The notes under the pieces were generated by a model. That model was not told the DNA's origin and made no database searches. It saw nothing but the letters and a program-made list of their open reading frames with translations. From Byssothecium circinans (lineage: Eukaryota; Ascomycota; Dothideomycetes; Pleosporales; Massarinaceae), in the NCBI GenBank assembly GCA_010015675.1, contig ML976980.1, forward strand, positions 999,047 to 1,063,046: a stretch of DNA of 64,000 bases. Reading direction: 5' to 3'. The stretch's first letter is position 1. Every line of letters starts with the position of its first letter. Below, in pieces: positions 47,289 through 59,898 of the stretch. Both the position numbers and the translations under genes were made by a program.

Positions 47289-48194
47289 AGGGGCGTGTTT
47301 TGTTTTTTTGATAAAGTAAAGAGGGCGTGGTGGATAGTACCCTATGGTGGGTGGTACTGACTGGAGTGCAACATCGAAACTACATTATTTTTTCGAACTA
47401 TAGTTGCAGATTGTGGAAAAGAGCAACCCTTCTTACCTTATAAACATGCGATTGACTACGTACTCCCTCCCTATACATACACAGAAGCCAGCACCATTTT
47501 TAACTCCAACCCAACTAACTACACATACCCTTCTACTCATATGTTGCAACACATTACGCACATCACTCACTCCATTCGTTAACTCCCCCCACCCACGATC
47601 CCACACATGCACACATAATCCACAATCAACACTTCCAAAGGTACTAAATGCTTTTGCCTCTCTAAGACGCCAAATACCAAGCGCAAGCGCAAACGCAATG
47701 GAGCGCAAAACAATGCTACATGACCCTAAACGCTAACCCACACCACAGCTCGTATCGTTCGATCCCCTTCGTCCCATGCATTCCACCATGCCATTCCATT
47801 CCATTCCATTGGACTTCCCTTCGGCTTTCTGCTTCCCAAAAAGATATGAAAGAGAATATCTGCCATGCTCATGCCCATGCCCATGCCTATGCTATGCCAT
47901 GCTATTCAAGCACAAACGAATGAACAATGCACCCACGCACGCAATGCGACCACGTCTCTCCAATGATGAAAAACATAGAGACCAATCGCCTCGCCGCGCC
48001 GTCTACCATGCTTTTCACAGAACCAGAGGTGATGGGGAAGAAATTCTTCACCTAGCAAACGGTGCAAAGGCCGGCTAGTCCTACTCATCAACCCAGCCCG
48101 CTACTTAGCATCAAAAGGGTAAGATATCCACCACCACCACCACCTCCTCCTCCTCCTCCTCCTCCTTTCCAAAGAATGAATCCTGACGAGGCTC
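47289..48194. other. Convergent 3' flanks with simple repeats
   Basis: 906 bp between the Zn2Cys6 factor and the ubiquitin protease gene. Contains (CCATT)4 at 47791-47810, CATGCC-type repeats at about 47862-47900 and the trinucleotide tract at 48128-48167. No coding ORF supported. Confidence 0.5.
48128..48167. repeat. Trinucleotide microsatellite (CCA)n(TCC)n
   Basis: About five CCA/ACC units run directly into about seven to eight TCC units, 28 bp before the stop codon of the ubiquitin protease gene (its 3' UTR on the minus strand). Confidence 0.9.
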
Positions 48195-51100
48195 CTAGCT
48201 CTCGTCGGGCTCCAAGCTGATTTCCGCAACCTCTCCGTCATCCGGCTGTCCGAGAAGCGGAATCTCCTCATCCTGTCCCAGTGGCGTACTCTGCCCCGGA
48301 GCCAAGCCGCTGAAATCGTCATCCTCAAAGTCGCGCATACGCTCTCCAAGCGGTGATCCTTGCTGAGGCCCGTCGCTGGCGTCATCGGCATGGAAAGCGT
48401 CGTGAAGATTGGCGTCAGTATCCCCTAGTTCATCGACGGTTGCAAAGCTCCACTCCTGCGTGGTGTACGAGGTGGCAGTGTAATTGTTCATTGGCCCGTA
48501 GCCGCCCTGAAGGTCCAGACCCTCGACGTATCCCTCATCCTCATAGGATGGCGGAGCGTCGTCGGGCTCATCATCTAGAGTCTCGGCTCCGACTTCGTTC
48601 AGCGCTGGGCTCCCTACTCCGGCCGAACCACCCCCTCGCAGGGCTCCGGCTCCCGCTCCGAAAGCGCTCGACGATCCATTGCGGGACGATTCGCCGAGGC
48701 GCAAGCCGTTTCCCGAAGGCGACGGATTACGCGAGTTTGCTTCGTCGCCGGTTTGCTCGCCGCCCTCGTACTCTGGATCCCTCCATGTGTTGACGATCTC
48801 CTGGAGGGCTGGTGGGCCTAAAGGGCCAGCAGAACGGCGGCGGTAGAAGAGCAGATAGGCGGCGGCTGAGACCACACGACCAGGACCACACTTGCTGACA
48901 CTCGAGTCTGAATAGGGTTAGCTAGGTCCAGCTACGTATCAAAGTTCCGCAATGCTTACCATTGTAGTCGTACCACTGTTGGTCGAAGAAGTTCTTCGCA
49001 TATGCAGTGTAATGGCCTCCACCGAGCCCTCCATAGTGGTTGTCCACGGCGAACAGATCGTAGATCAGCTCCTTGTCTTCGGGCAAACCGACCTTGCCTG
49101 CCAGATCCAACCCTTCTACGGGGAAGTCGACCAAGGCATCGACCTTGTCCCTAAATGCCCGGTGAGAGCTGAAGCGCTTCAGATGCACGACGAGGATATC
49201 CGGCGCGGTCCAAATTTCCAGTGTCTTTGTGGCGCGGCGCAGATCCTTGCAGCGGTTACAGTACCACGCATTGTCTTCCGAAAGGACCTCACTCTTCGAA
49301 GTCTCGGCAAAACACTCGTCGAGAGTAATTCCATTCCTCTTTCGAGCTTTTCGCCTCTCCCTCTTTTTCTCCAGCTCTTCGTCTTCAAGCGTTTCCACGA
49401 ATTTCCCAGCATCCATGCCTCGAGAGTCGTTAGCATTGATACCTCCAAAGAGGGCATCGTACGCGTCGGGATTCCAGTCGAGAATGATGGCTTCACCCAG
49501 TTTGATCAAGCGTTCATCATCTTCATCTTCGAGCTGCTCGCCAGACTGCGATGGCTGCTCGAGACGGTTCGCCTTGCCTTTCTTTTTGTTGAACTTGGCT
49601 TCCTTGTGCATACGTTTCCTCTCTCTCTTCGACATGTGCCTGTAATTTTTCGATCGGCCGTTGCGAGAAGGTGGCTCAGAGGGCTGCATGACCTCATCTT
49701 CGTCACTACTTTGTTCAGCAGCCTCTATTGTACTCCGAGCGTCGGCAGAAAATTGTGGGTTGTCGTCTTCGTCGCTGGACACAGGGTTGCTGGCATCCTC
49801 CAATGACTGTACCGATGACTCCCTTGAAGACGGAACGCGGATCCGCTTGGCGATAGGCTGGAAGTTCTTTGTGCCATCAATGGAACTCCATCCCGTAGGA
49901 ACCCATGAGTTCCCGGCAGGTGTGTGTTTCATCTCGAACAGCTGACGGAACTCGGGAGGTATGAATGTCCCCGGTCGGAGAACCTCGGGAACTTTGTCGT
50001 CGGAAGAGGCATTTTCAGGTGTCTCGGCGGGATCGGTCATGGTGACTTCGACCATATTGTCTTCGCCTTCAACTGAACCATCCTGAACACGAGGATCGCC
50101 GTTGGGTGAGGCGTCGTCTTCTGTTGTCAAGACAACGTCGGACCCGGACCGAGACTGTGCCAGAGAAGAACTGTAGCTGTCTGCAAATATGTCACGGGTG
50201 GTCATCTGGGCAACTTTTCCGAGAACCTTCTTGAGGATGGCATCGTAGTCCTTGGCTTCTTCACGATCCACGAGTATGTACGACGGCCATAATTTCAACG
50301 ACCAGCTCGAAGCTCGGTACGCCGATGAGTTCGACGGAATCCGATTGAACAGTGGGACGACGATCTTATCGTGGGCGGAACTCGATGGATCGGGAATGTC
50401 CGCTTCAGCATCTTGATTGAAGGAAGGGTAGTAGCTCTTCTTTTTCTTACTCTTTGGGGGTGGCCAGTTGCTACCAACACCATCAAGCTCGTAGAGATAT
50501 ATCTCGTCGCGCTGCTGGATTCCACTCTCCGATAGTGAGCTGTTGTCTTCAAAATGCTTGTAGTACTTGGAACTGTAGACTTCGGATGCCATGATGCGGC
50601 CTCCGTCCACGCCAAAATGCTTACCCACGAATTCCTTCACATTCTTGATGGTTGCATTCTTGTCGATATCCACTTCAACGTCCCATATCTTGCCATGGAG
50701 CGGGATAAACCGGACCTTGTGCTGCCAGGTTTGCTCGATTGGCAGTTGAAGGGTGACTAGACTATAGGGATCAAAGGTGATGCTAACTTTTGCACAATCC
50801 GGACAGACCATGGTATTTTTATAGAAGCCGTTGAATAGATCCATAGCGACTGAGTCATTTCGTGCGTGGTGAATAGCGCGGAACTTCTCGCCCAAGGCTT
50901 TGATTGCTTCAGGGTCACGATGAGTGTTATCGTCCGACTCTGGATACTCCGTGTAAGGCTTCTTGTGAATGCGGTTGAGGTCTTCGTGCAGGCCGTCGAC
51001 GAGGAAGCTGAGGAACTCTTGAGAGTCCTGCTGTCCGTAGCCGGAGAAGATTGGCTGGGCACGACCGAGCGTGTTCTTGAAGTTTTTTGGTGCAAAGGAA

Positions 51101-52962
51101 GGTGTGCCGCCCTCGTCGTATATGGAAGCCATAAGACCAGCGTAGGCACGCGCAATATTGCCGTTGTGACCAAGCGGGTTGTCTGTGTTGATCTCTCTCT
51201 TGTACTTGGTTGAGAGGAAATATATAGCCAGTTCTTCCACACTGCGGATACACTGGAGCGCAGAGTTCATGTAGCAGGTGTTACCAAGATTGGTCAAACC
51301 GGTTGTGCCGCGCACCCTGCCGTTCCTTGTGCGACCCCGGGTCATGGGTCCTGAAGGTGCGGGAGTGCTTCTGCCACTGTTGGTGGTGCTCTTGATTCCT
51401 TTTGCGCCAGCCTTGCTTCCACCGGTTTTGGAAACGACTTTGGAGAGCGCACCAGTTATGTACTCCCCATTTTCATCCTGCTCTTCCAGCACAAGCACCT
51501 GGTCCTCGGCGAGGCCGGCCCCGGAGAGGTTTAGCTTGTCGTTGAAGGTCTCGTTTGCAGCCTCGTCCTTGCCAGTTACCTCTTCGCGCTGGGTGCCAAT
51601 GTCCAGATTGGACAGGCTAGCTGCATCGATGATGAGAGGCGGAATTACCGGCGGAGGAGAGACGGTGGGCGGGGGAGAAGCTTCGGGCGTTAGCATACCG
51701 GAAGGCTGTTGTGAGGGCGGTGGGTCCGTGGCAGCGGGGGCATTGAGGATCCGCCAAACGCGCACTTTGTGGTTGACATGGATGCCAGCTGCCCGTTTCG
51801 CTGCATTTATGAATTCGATGAGATTGTCGCTCCGGCTTGCAACGAGCTTTTTGGAAGCCTCGAGTGTAGATGGCGCAGTCTTCCGGACTTTGCGGATGGT
51901 GAATATGGGCGGGTTCAGCTCGTACTGGATGTTGGAAGTGAACTGATCGGGCGAGGTGTCGTGGGCATATCGCCGAATGACGGGCGTGCCTTCCCTGATG
52001 CCGTACCAGGAGAGAATCAGCTCCCATGCCTCGGCGGGAAGCACCTCGTAGTCCTGCTCGAGCGACACGCCAGGACGCAGGGGAACAAAGTCCTCGCCCC
52101 GCTGGTCGGCAAGATCTTCGACGAGGGCGGCAGTGTCGACGAGGTTGGAGTTGTCCACGGGGCCAATATCACCCTCGGTCGCCGACTTGCTGAACTCGCG
52201 CTGCTTGTCGGCGTATTGCGGAGTCCTCGCCCACACGCGCTCGAGCCAGGAGTGCGAGACAATGTAGCCCACCTGGCCGTCCTGCGGCTGCTTCCTCGAC
52301 AGAGCCAGCACCTTTCCCACCTGCTCATCGAGACTGGGTAGCGCTGAGGCTGGAGGTGTGGTCACGCTCGTGGCGGCCGAGTCGGCGTTGGAAGCAGAAG
52401 TCGGGTCGGAGCTGGCGTTGGACGTGGCATCGGCCATGTCAATGGAGGTGGCTCGCAGACTGCGCTGGGGCGTGGGCATCGGCTTCGTAGGGCGGGGGCT
52501 CGACTGGCCGCTGTTACGGCGTGCAGAGGAGGGGCCGTCGACATCCATATCACCACCATCCATGTCGGAGTGAGGACGCTTTGCGGGCGATGCGGAACGG
52601 GGGGGTGGTTTGTGGTCGGTGGGGCGTGTGCGGTCCGAGTCTGCGGCCATGGGCTCGCTGTCGAGTGTTAGATGGGCGCAGGCTTCGCTCGGTGAGCTGG
52701 CTTGGACGATGCCGTCTCTAGCAACGGCGTTCGAATCGTGTGCCGTGTCGTACACCTCGTTGTGAAGGTGTGGGGGCAGGTAGCGCGGAGGTGGTGGAGG
52801 CGAGTCAGAGGCGCGAGTGCTGTATGAAGGCGGTGGGGACGAGCGCGGGGTGCCCTCATCCGGTGAATGCGTCACAGTGCTGCTCTCGTGTCGTGTATGC
52901 TCGGCCGGTACTGCGGGCGCAATCTTTCGCTTCTTTGTAGAGGCCGTCTTGAAACCGGGGGC
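48195..52962 (-). CDS. Ubiquitin carboxyl-terminal hydrolase with DUSP domain (UBP12-like)
   Basis: Two exons (high end to 48960; 48907-48195) join as YND|SSVSK; counting from the GTG at 52875 they give 1542 residues. The N-terminus is Pro/Ser-rich. A DUSP domain lies around 180-300 (WLERVWARTPQY, WYGIREGTPVIRRYA). The USP catalytic core starts with the Cys box GLTNLGNTCYMNS (~530) and ends with the His box GGLGGGHYTAYA (~1288). A large acidic and basic insert splits the core, as in USP4/UBP12 enzymes. After the core comes an acidic tail. It removes ubiquitin from substrates. The true start is unresolved: the frame stays open upstream, with a KKRK nuclear-signal-like stretch, to a TAG at 52963-52965, and no ATG is found there, so a small upstream exon is likely. 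Confidence 0.92.
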
Positions 52963-53639
52963 CTACCGTTGGAGCCGATGGGACTCCACGGCACGGCAAA
53001 AGAAGAGAAAAGAAGAGCTGACAAAGATAGCGGGCAATGTCAGAGAGAAAGAAAACCGGCACAGGTCGGGCGTCTGGACTTGCGAGCTTCTGGGCGCGGG
53101 GAGAGAGCGCAGGCGGTGTAGAAGACGAAGAGTGCGGCGGTGGGCCCGTCTTCTCTGTACCTGGAGTATATACGATGTAATATGTATATACGACCGCCGT
53201 ACGTCGGGCGCTGCAATTTTAGCGAGCAGCCCGCCTTGGCCTTGCGCGCTTCCAAGGTTGGCGGCCTTCACAGCGACCAGTGACACTTGGTGATGGGGGA
53301 AAACAATGGGGATGGAGACGCAAACGTGGTCAAACAAAGTGAAAACACGGCCGACCGTTGTCAGGAGTCAAACCGCCACAGAGAGCCTGCATGTCGCGTC
53401 GTGAGGTGTCGGAAGCGTCAACAAGGTAAGGGCTTGGCAAGGGCTTCCGCGCGCTAGCTATGGCCGTATATGGTAGCTGTAGACGCTTCAGCCTCATCTC
53501 CAATTCACGGCCCAATGAAAGCCTTGATAGTTTGCGCTGAAAGTCTTCTATACACTACCAAGCTAAAGTAACAGCACTGCCCACCTTCACCATTGTATCC
53601 ACTCCGCAAGCAACGTGGCCTCCATCAGGCCCTACAGCG
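52963..53639. other. Promoter region of the ubiquitin protease and 3' flank of the next gene
   Basis: 677 bp with several random-looking ORFs on both strands. Should contain the missing first exon of the UBP12-like gene. GC-rich around 53080-53130. Confidence 0.4.
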
Positions 53640-56113
53640 CTACATATGTACTCTACCTGGCCGCCTCCGCTCCATCACCTGGGCAGTGACCTCCATCATC
53701 CCCCTAATCACCTCATCCAACACCTTCAAATTCCACGCCGCCTCCACCCCCTTCGTATGGATTCTCTTTGCCCGATTAAGCGGCCGCTGAAACACATCAT
53801 AAATATACTTAGCTTGTACCGCACGAACAGCAGGTTCCTGTTCCTGGCCACTCGTCGTGAGCCACTGACCTATCCGCTCAAAGGCTTTCTGCTCTTCTAG
53901 TGCCATGCGGGATCGGTTTGAAAATTGAGCCTCGCTTACTTCATTTACCTTTCTCTTTACCGTTGCAAGAGCGCAGACGAGGTGTAGGGCGCCTTGGAGC
54001 AAGTCGTATATGGAATCGAAGCCTTGATATGCTGCATTGGCTATCGTTTCGAGTGCTGTCGACGACGGCAAATTGATGCGAGCGAGACGTTGAACTTCGC
54101 TTCGTGGGCCGGAAAGAAAGTCTTCTGTCGGTTGAGCTGGTTCAACACGACCTTGGAATATGGCCGCGGCAACATAAGCGCGTAGAATGAGGCGCCAGAG
54201 TTTTGTATTGACGACTGCCTGAATCTGACATTGCGGCAAAGTTGCGTAATGTAGACAGTACACAATGGTGTAGATGCCACAGCTACTATCCCCTTCGTCC
54301 TGTCCTACGTTCGAGTGCTTCCAGGTCCAGCATGCGGGATCTTTGAAGCCGGCGGCGCGCCATACGCCATCTCCAATCTCGGTAACAGTCTTTTTAATCT
54401 CTTCGGATGAAACTTGGTCGCATTTGAAGTTACTGATGACAGCCTGTCGTGTCTGCAGGTAGAACACAACCAACGACCAGCGATCGTTAACACGTACAAC
54501 AGTCATAGCAAACTCCAAGCCAGCGAGATCTGGAATCGTACTGGCCATCCAATCAAACCTCTTGAATCGATAATTGTCGGGGATCAACGAGTCCAACAGC
54601 AAGTCGATCGTGTTCGTGGATACCCGGGTATCGGGTGCTAAATCATTTAAAGCTACGCGGATATCGTACGCTTTCCCATTGCGTGGGACGGCGGCAGCAT
54701 TGTCTTCCACCGGTGTGTCTTCGAGCGCTTCGACATTCAGAGATGCTGAGCCCTCGTCGTTTGCTATTTCGGACTGCCTGGCATTGACTCCTTCCTCCGT
54801 GGGCTGATTGATCTCAACAAGCGGGTCTTCGCCTCCTTGTACGATTCCCGGAGTCAGAGTCTCTTCCTCTTCGCGAGCCGCTGGCTGGACGTTCGCAGGT
54901 GCTAAAGCTTCCTCCACGGCATCTTCAGCTGGCCTGTTCCGGTCTGCATGTGAGGACCCCTCTGCACCTGTTGTTGTTGCGTCGGTTTCGGCGATGATTT
55001 TGTGTTCCTCTTGCGCTTCTACTTCGACCCAGGGTTGTCTTTTGGGCGTACTAGTGATCCCGGGATAGTTGCATGTACGACCAAACGCCACACAGGAGGA
55101 GCAAGAGGGCAATTTCTTGTCACACCCGGTGCGGCCACCCCTGCAGTTATAGCAGACAGTCGGTATCCAGCTGCTGGCAACAGCTGATTCTTCCCCGCTT
55201 CCAATGGCGGAATTTTCCGACTCGCCACCCTCCGCAGCATCGACTGGGTCTGTATCAGGTCGAAATCGCTTTGACCGCCTATCCTGGGATCCAGGAGTGA
55301 GATCGGCAGCGGGTCGCTTCCCTGGTGTGTGGGGGAACCGGACATGAGGAAGTCTCCCCGGTTTAGAGACATTTACGGGATTCCATCCATTGCCGGAGGC
55401 TGAAGGCGTCGTCGCGCTTCCTTCCTGCTCTTCTCCATCACCCTCGATCGTAGGACGCGCGATATTCCTCTGATTCCTTTCGCCTCTCGCCTTTGGGCTC
55501 ATATCAAGCGCCGCTTCTCCAATTGTGGGCAAAGTCCTGTAAGATACAAAGTCAGCAAAGCTCATGTAGAAGGGGCCTAAGTTGGTACGTACTCATCACC
55601 TTCTCTTCCCAAATCTCTCCGTGCCTGAGTGACGTGCACTTTCCCATAGTCCATAAAGCCCCCCTTGTATTTCTTCGGTCCCCTGATCGTCCTCGCTTTG
55701 AGGACAGCCAATGACGCCACCTCCCATTGCACATTCGTTTGCTTCTGAAAATCAGTAAGCGCATCAAGAAAATGCTTATTCACGACGCCATCTTCTCCAA
55801 ATGTGTTCAAAAGGACTGCAACGTCGGCCTTCCATTTCCCATCTTCAAGCCAGTTCAGCAGCACACGGTTGTCGCGAGCTTTCTCTAGCAGCTTATCGAC
55901 ATTTGGCGAACCGGATGCTTGGGCATACTGCTCGATTGCCCGCTGTCGGTGTTCCGGAATAGCCTTGAGTTGCATTTGGCCTCTTCGTGCAGTGGGGAAA
56001 ACCTCCTTGAAGGATGGGAAGGGATCGAATTGGAGTGATGCTGGCTTGTGGCCGTAGGTGAACCAAGATCGAGTAGCGTTCACTAAGCAGAGTTTATAAT
56101 GCGAGAATGGCAC
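53640..56113 (-). CDS. Zn2Cys6-like cluster fused to Ulp1/C48-type protease-like domain
   Basis: Exons (high end to 55593; 55536-53640) join as GDE|TLPTIGEAA; from the frame's first codon (GTG 56113) that is 805 residues. The first ATG in frame is 55975 (759 residues), or an upstream exon joins at TTAG near 56091. The N-terminal ~175 residues are helical and unknown. Then comes a cluster with exact CX2CX6CX6CX2CX6C spacing (CYNCRGGRTGC, KKLPSCSSC) but few basic residues. After an acidic linker a C48-like domain begins: STNTIDLLLDSL resembles the LNDexI helix, DRWSLVVFYL the beta-strand carrying the catalytic His, and GQDEGDSSCGIYTI the Gln...Cys-Gly box. The His position reads Arg. SUMO-protease ancestry is inferred; activity is doubtful. 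Confidence 0.65.
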
Positions 56114-56563
56114 TCGTATTTATTCAAGCACGTCCCGTAGGATGGGAATCCGGCTGAAAGCGAGGTATCGCGAATGGTGCAGTGATAATGCAGCAGCAAC
56201 GAAAAGAGGCGGTATAGACCTGCTACAGCCAAAGGTACCACAGGCAATGATTTCGCAAAAGGGTGAATGGTTTGTGATGGTAAAGTGCAAACAACTTGAA
56301 GCCAGCTGCGGCACAGCTCATCCAATATGGGATGCTATGCACGCGCCACAGAGCATGACGTGCGCCTAACCGCCGACTGCACACCTGATATTCCTAGCTA
56401 TTCAGCAAAAAGACTACAGCAATAATTAAGAAATTAAATTCTTGGGTGATTTCTTCGTTGAATCCTAATCAAGCTTCCAGTACCTTTCATAAAACAGAAG
56501 CTCTCCACTGCCAGCCTATAGCCAGTAGCGTCATAGAGTAAGGGTATCAAAAAGGTGCATCAA
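56114..56563. other. Intergenic stretch
   Basis: 450 bp with possible upstream exon(s) of the Zn2Cys6/C48 protein. An ATG at 56321 on the minus strand opens a short frame but no join to the next exon is convincing. AT-rich at 56395-56470. Confidence 0.4.
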
Positions 56564-58349
56564 CTACTTGACGCTCTTTGAATTCAACCACGCGAATGCT
56601 GATGCACTGCCCACCGGGTTTGCAGACGGCATCCTGTTCAAGGTTGGCGTACTCTCCCTCGTCTTCTCTCCAGACACGGACCTCTTCAGGATCGGTGCAG
56701 TGCTCTCGGCCTCGCTCACGTTACTGTCCCGTCTCTTACCATCATCAAAAAAGCGAGACTGTCCAGCTGGCGATGAGCCCTGCGAGATGCTCGTTGATAG
56801 CGTTCGCGTGCCTGGCTTCTTCAACACCTTGATGCCCGTGTCGCGTCGCTGATAGGTCGAGCTTAGGGGTTTACCTGCATGGGCCCAATCCCCGATGCTG
56901 GTTTTCTCCGTGTCACGTCGCCAGTTGTTCCAAATGGCCGACGAGGGACCAGATCGCGGTGTCGCACTGGCTGTGTTTGAATCTTGCGGGTCCTTGGACG
57001 CAGACCGAATAGTGGAAACGCCGAGGTGTGGACGCAGCTCCAAACTCCGTCGACCCATCGAGCCATCGTCGGAGCTTGAAGTGGTTGTGGTACCATTGCT
57101 CCTACCAATAGCAGTTGATGATGGTTGTCCATTAGAACTGGCGCCATCTTGCCCGTAGCCTTCGGCTTTGGACGAGATAGATGTAGACTTGGCTGCTTCT
57201 ATCTGCGGTTGAGCCAAAGAGTGGATACCACTGGACGTGTACAATGACTTGAAGGCCCGCTCGTCCTCCGGCCGTACGAGGGGTATCCGCAATTTACTGC
57301 GGTCGTCATCGTATAGGGTTAGCTGATTTGACGAGAAGAGAACATCGGCGTTGTGAGCGCGCATCATGTCGCTTCCAAAAAAGATCTGTATAGCTTTGTC
57401 ATTCCCGTCGTGATCATGCTCCACTACAGTGAACTCGATGGTCAAAGAAGGAAGCTGCGGGGCAGGGCTACTTGAGCGCGATGATGCCGATACCGGGATC
57501 GCTTCAGGCAGATAGACGGGCAGCTTGATCTTGCGGGTGTCATCCTCGCTTCTCGAGATCTGGTCCTGAAAGCCTAGGTGACGAATCAGACGCAGGTCAA
57601 GATACGACGCAAATGAGCCAGTGCAAACAGCGGCATATAGCATTGTATCGTGCTTGAAGGTCGTCGTGAGCCAGCAGCGGATGATGGCGGGGACGGAGCC
57701 CAGGATGAAGAGACCAGGTGCTAACCCTGGAGTTTCCCCCGCGGTGTTTAGACCGTATCCAGTGAGACTATTGGCGCGTCCAGATGTTGCAGAGTGTACA
57801 GATTGGCCCGTGGAGCTCTGTCCGCCGACCGACTTGTGGGAATAGCTGCGCTCGCTCATAGCATGCCCGCCCATGCCGCTACCAGTCCGCGGTATCAGAT
57901 CCAGCGACGAGCGCGAGGCATGAGCCCAGCGGCCGTAGTCTGCCGTCTCGTCGAAACGCACGCTGTTGGCGCGGGAGGTGGTCCCTATACGGCGCGGCTC
58001 GTCTTCGGCGTCGAGCTGCAGATTGCCAATGAGGTTGCTTGTATGATGGTCAAAGTTGGAGAAGTGCTCCGCGGTCGGCTGCTCCAGAGGAACTGCGATG
58101 GGTCAATGATGCGCGGCGCACTCACAGATGATGGGTATTCACACCTTGCAGCGGCGTCCCGCCCAGGACGGAGGGGAAAGGTGAGGAGGTGCCCCAGACG
58201 TTCTTCAGGCGCGAGTCGGATTCATGGCGCTGTTCCAGACGAGATACGCGGTCTGCGAGTTCGGCCTGAGACTGCTGCACTCGGAGCATCTCGCCCTGGA
58301 TGCGCCAGAAGTCGTCGCGGGGCTGGAAGGCGACGCTCTCAGGATCCAT
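56564..58349 (-). CDS. Conserved fungal protein of unknown function (sometimes labelled UBP19-like)
   Basis: Two exons (58349-58145, 58092-56564) sum to 1734 nt and 577 residues, joined as LQG|VPLEQP. It begins MDPESVAFQPRDDFW and has a coiled coil (EMLRVQQSQAELADRVSRLEQR). Further on are RANSVRFDE, a disordered Ser/Gly stretch and a conserved block at LFILGSVPAIIRCWLTTTF, HDTMLYAAVCTGS and LDLRLIRHLGF. The C-terminal half is Ser/Thr-rich and ends SAFAWLNSKSVK. I recall orthologues in many ascomycetes labelled 'ubiquitin carboxyl-terminal hydrolase 19', but no Cys or His box of a ubiquitin protease is present, so that label looks wrong. The hydrophobic block may be a buried core or membrane-associated. 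Function unknown. Confidence 0.82.
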
Positions 58350-58913
58350 CTGGCTCACTCATCCTCCTCCTTCCCGAGGTCGTCCGATCCCTGGCTCACC
58401 GCCGACGACCCGAGTCTCTACTGACACAGTGATGGCCCTGATCTATGCGAGTGCGTGTGGGGGTGAAAGGGTATGCAATTCGAGATGGGGGATGGAAGCG
58501 TCGGGGAGGGGCGAGACAATGGTGGCTATATGAGCAGAGGAGAGCGCTGACAGAAGCGTGCGGGCAGTTTCGAGGGGTATTCCGGGAGTGGCAACGGGTT
58601 CGGTAGGTGTCGCAGTGGTGGACGGGGAGGAAAGGCGGTGATGGTTTGTGCGGGCGTCAGAGAGACGTGCAATAATAACAATGAGGTTTATCAGGTAGTC
58701 GCGATGCATGTGCTGGGCAGGTGCGGTCGAGCTAAAGTGCAAGAGCGCCCGCGCCGCTAGCGTGATGCACCTTTCCATGCAATGCGTGTATGCACATGTG
58801 TGATCCCTGCCATCGCCCGTTGAACGTTCCTTAATATGTGTTGATATAGATACACGTACGACCACTTGGGTACAAGGTCACTGGGACAATTGTAGGAGCT
58901 ATGTAGGACGGCC
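58350..58913. other. Intergenic stretch
   Basis: 564 bp holding the promoter of the 56564-58349 gene and the 3' flank of the esterase. The 58443-58865 minus frame (140 codons) has no recognisable content. Confidence 0.45.
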
Positions 58914-59898
58914 TCAAGCCTTGTTCGCGGCCTCCCAAGCCTTCCAGCCAGCGTCATCATTCCACAGCGGCAACATGTTGGGCAAGTTCTCTGGCAACAA
59001 CTCGGACCAGTTCTCGCCAATGACTTTCATAAGCCCTCGAAACAGGACATCATAGCCCGCAGGATTGAAATGCAGGCCTACCAATTCAGTATACACGAGA
59101 GTGGGGGCTGGATAGAAAGAGACTCACCATCATGCATCAACTCGACGAGGGCGTCATTCTGCGGCAGCTCCAACGACCCTGGAATGTCCTCGCCGACTTT
59201 CCAGCCAGCCTTGGCCATGAACTCCTGCCACAGGTTGATGACGGGAATGTCGAGCTCTTTGCCGAGTTCGACAGCTGCTTCAGCATACTTCTTTGTGGTT
59301 GCGGCCTTGCGCGACACCGATTTGAGAGACCTGGTCTGGTCCGTAGCCCATTGCAAGTGCTCGTTGATGGGCGGTGGCGCAACTAGAACGACCTTCGGCT
59401 CATGGGCTTGGACGAGCGGGTCAGTTATGATGGTTTTGAGATTGGTCTTGTATTCGTCGAGAGGAACATGTTGGTGGTTCTCCGCTTCTGGAAGCGATGC
59501 ATCGTTGGCGCCGAAGAAGACGACCTACGGAGGTCAGTCGTCGACGGCGACACGAGCTTCAGGTAAGTACCAGCAGTCGGATGCGAGCAACATCTGGCGA
59601 GGGGATGATGTGAGGGAGCACTTTCAGGGCCTTGCGGGTGGTGTAGCCACTGCGAGATCAGTATGGATGTCGACCAGAGGGAGACGGGGTCATAAGGTAC
59701 CTGAAGCCCCGGTTCACCACATCCAGTTTTCGAATGTATGCATTCTGCAAGGCTGCCGAGAAGCCAAAACCGCGCTCTTGGTCGTAGCTTTGCTGGGTGA
59801 TGGAGTCCCCGAAAAGAAAGATCTGCTCATACGGCGCGGGCTGCGGCGGTTGGTATGAAAATGCAAGGCGCCAGGAATGGATGCCCCTCACTTACCAT
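58914..59898 (-). CDS. IAH1: GDSL esterase, isoamyl-acetate hydrolase type
   Basis: Five exons (59898-59896, 59840-59701, 59649-59571, 59524-59128, 59077-58914) sum to 783 nt and 260 residues, the usual size. The first coding exon is only the ATG, directly followed by GTAAGT. SGNH marks: block I LFGDSITQQS with the nucleophile Ser, NRGFSGYTTR (Gly, block II), FFGANDAS (Asn, block III) and the C-terminal LHFNPAGYD carrying the His. IAH1 hydrolyses acetate esters such as isoamyl acetate; in yeast it lowers flavour-ester levels. All four introns have GT..AG ends. Confidence 0.93.
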
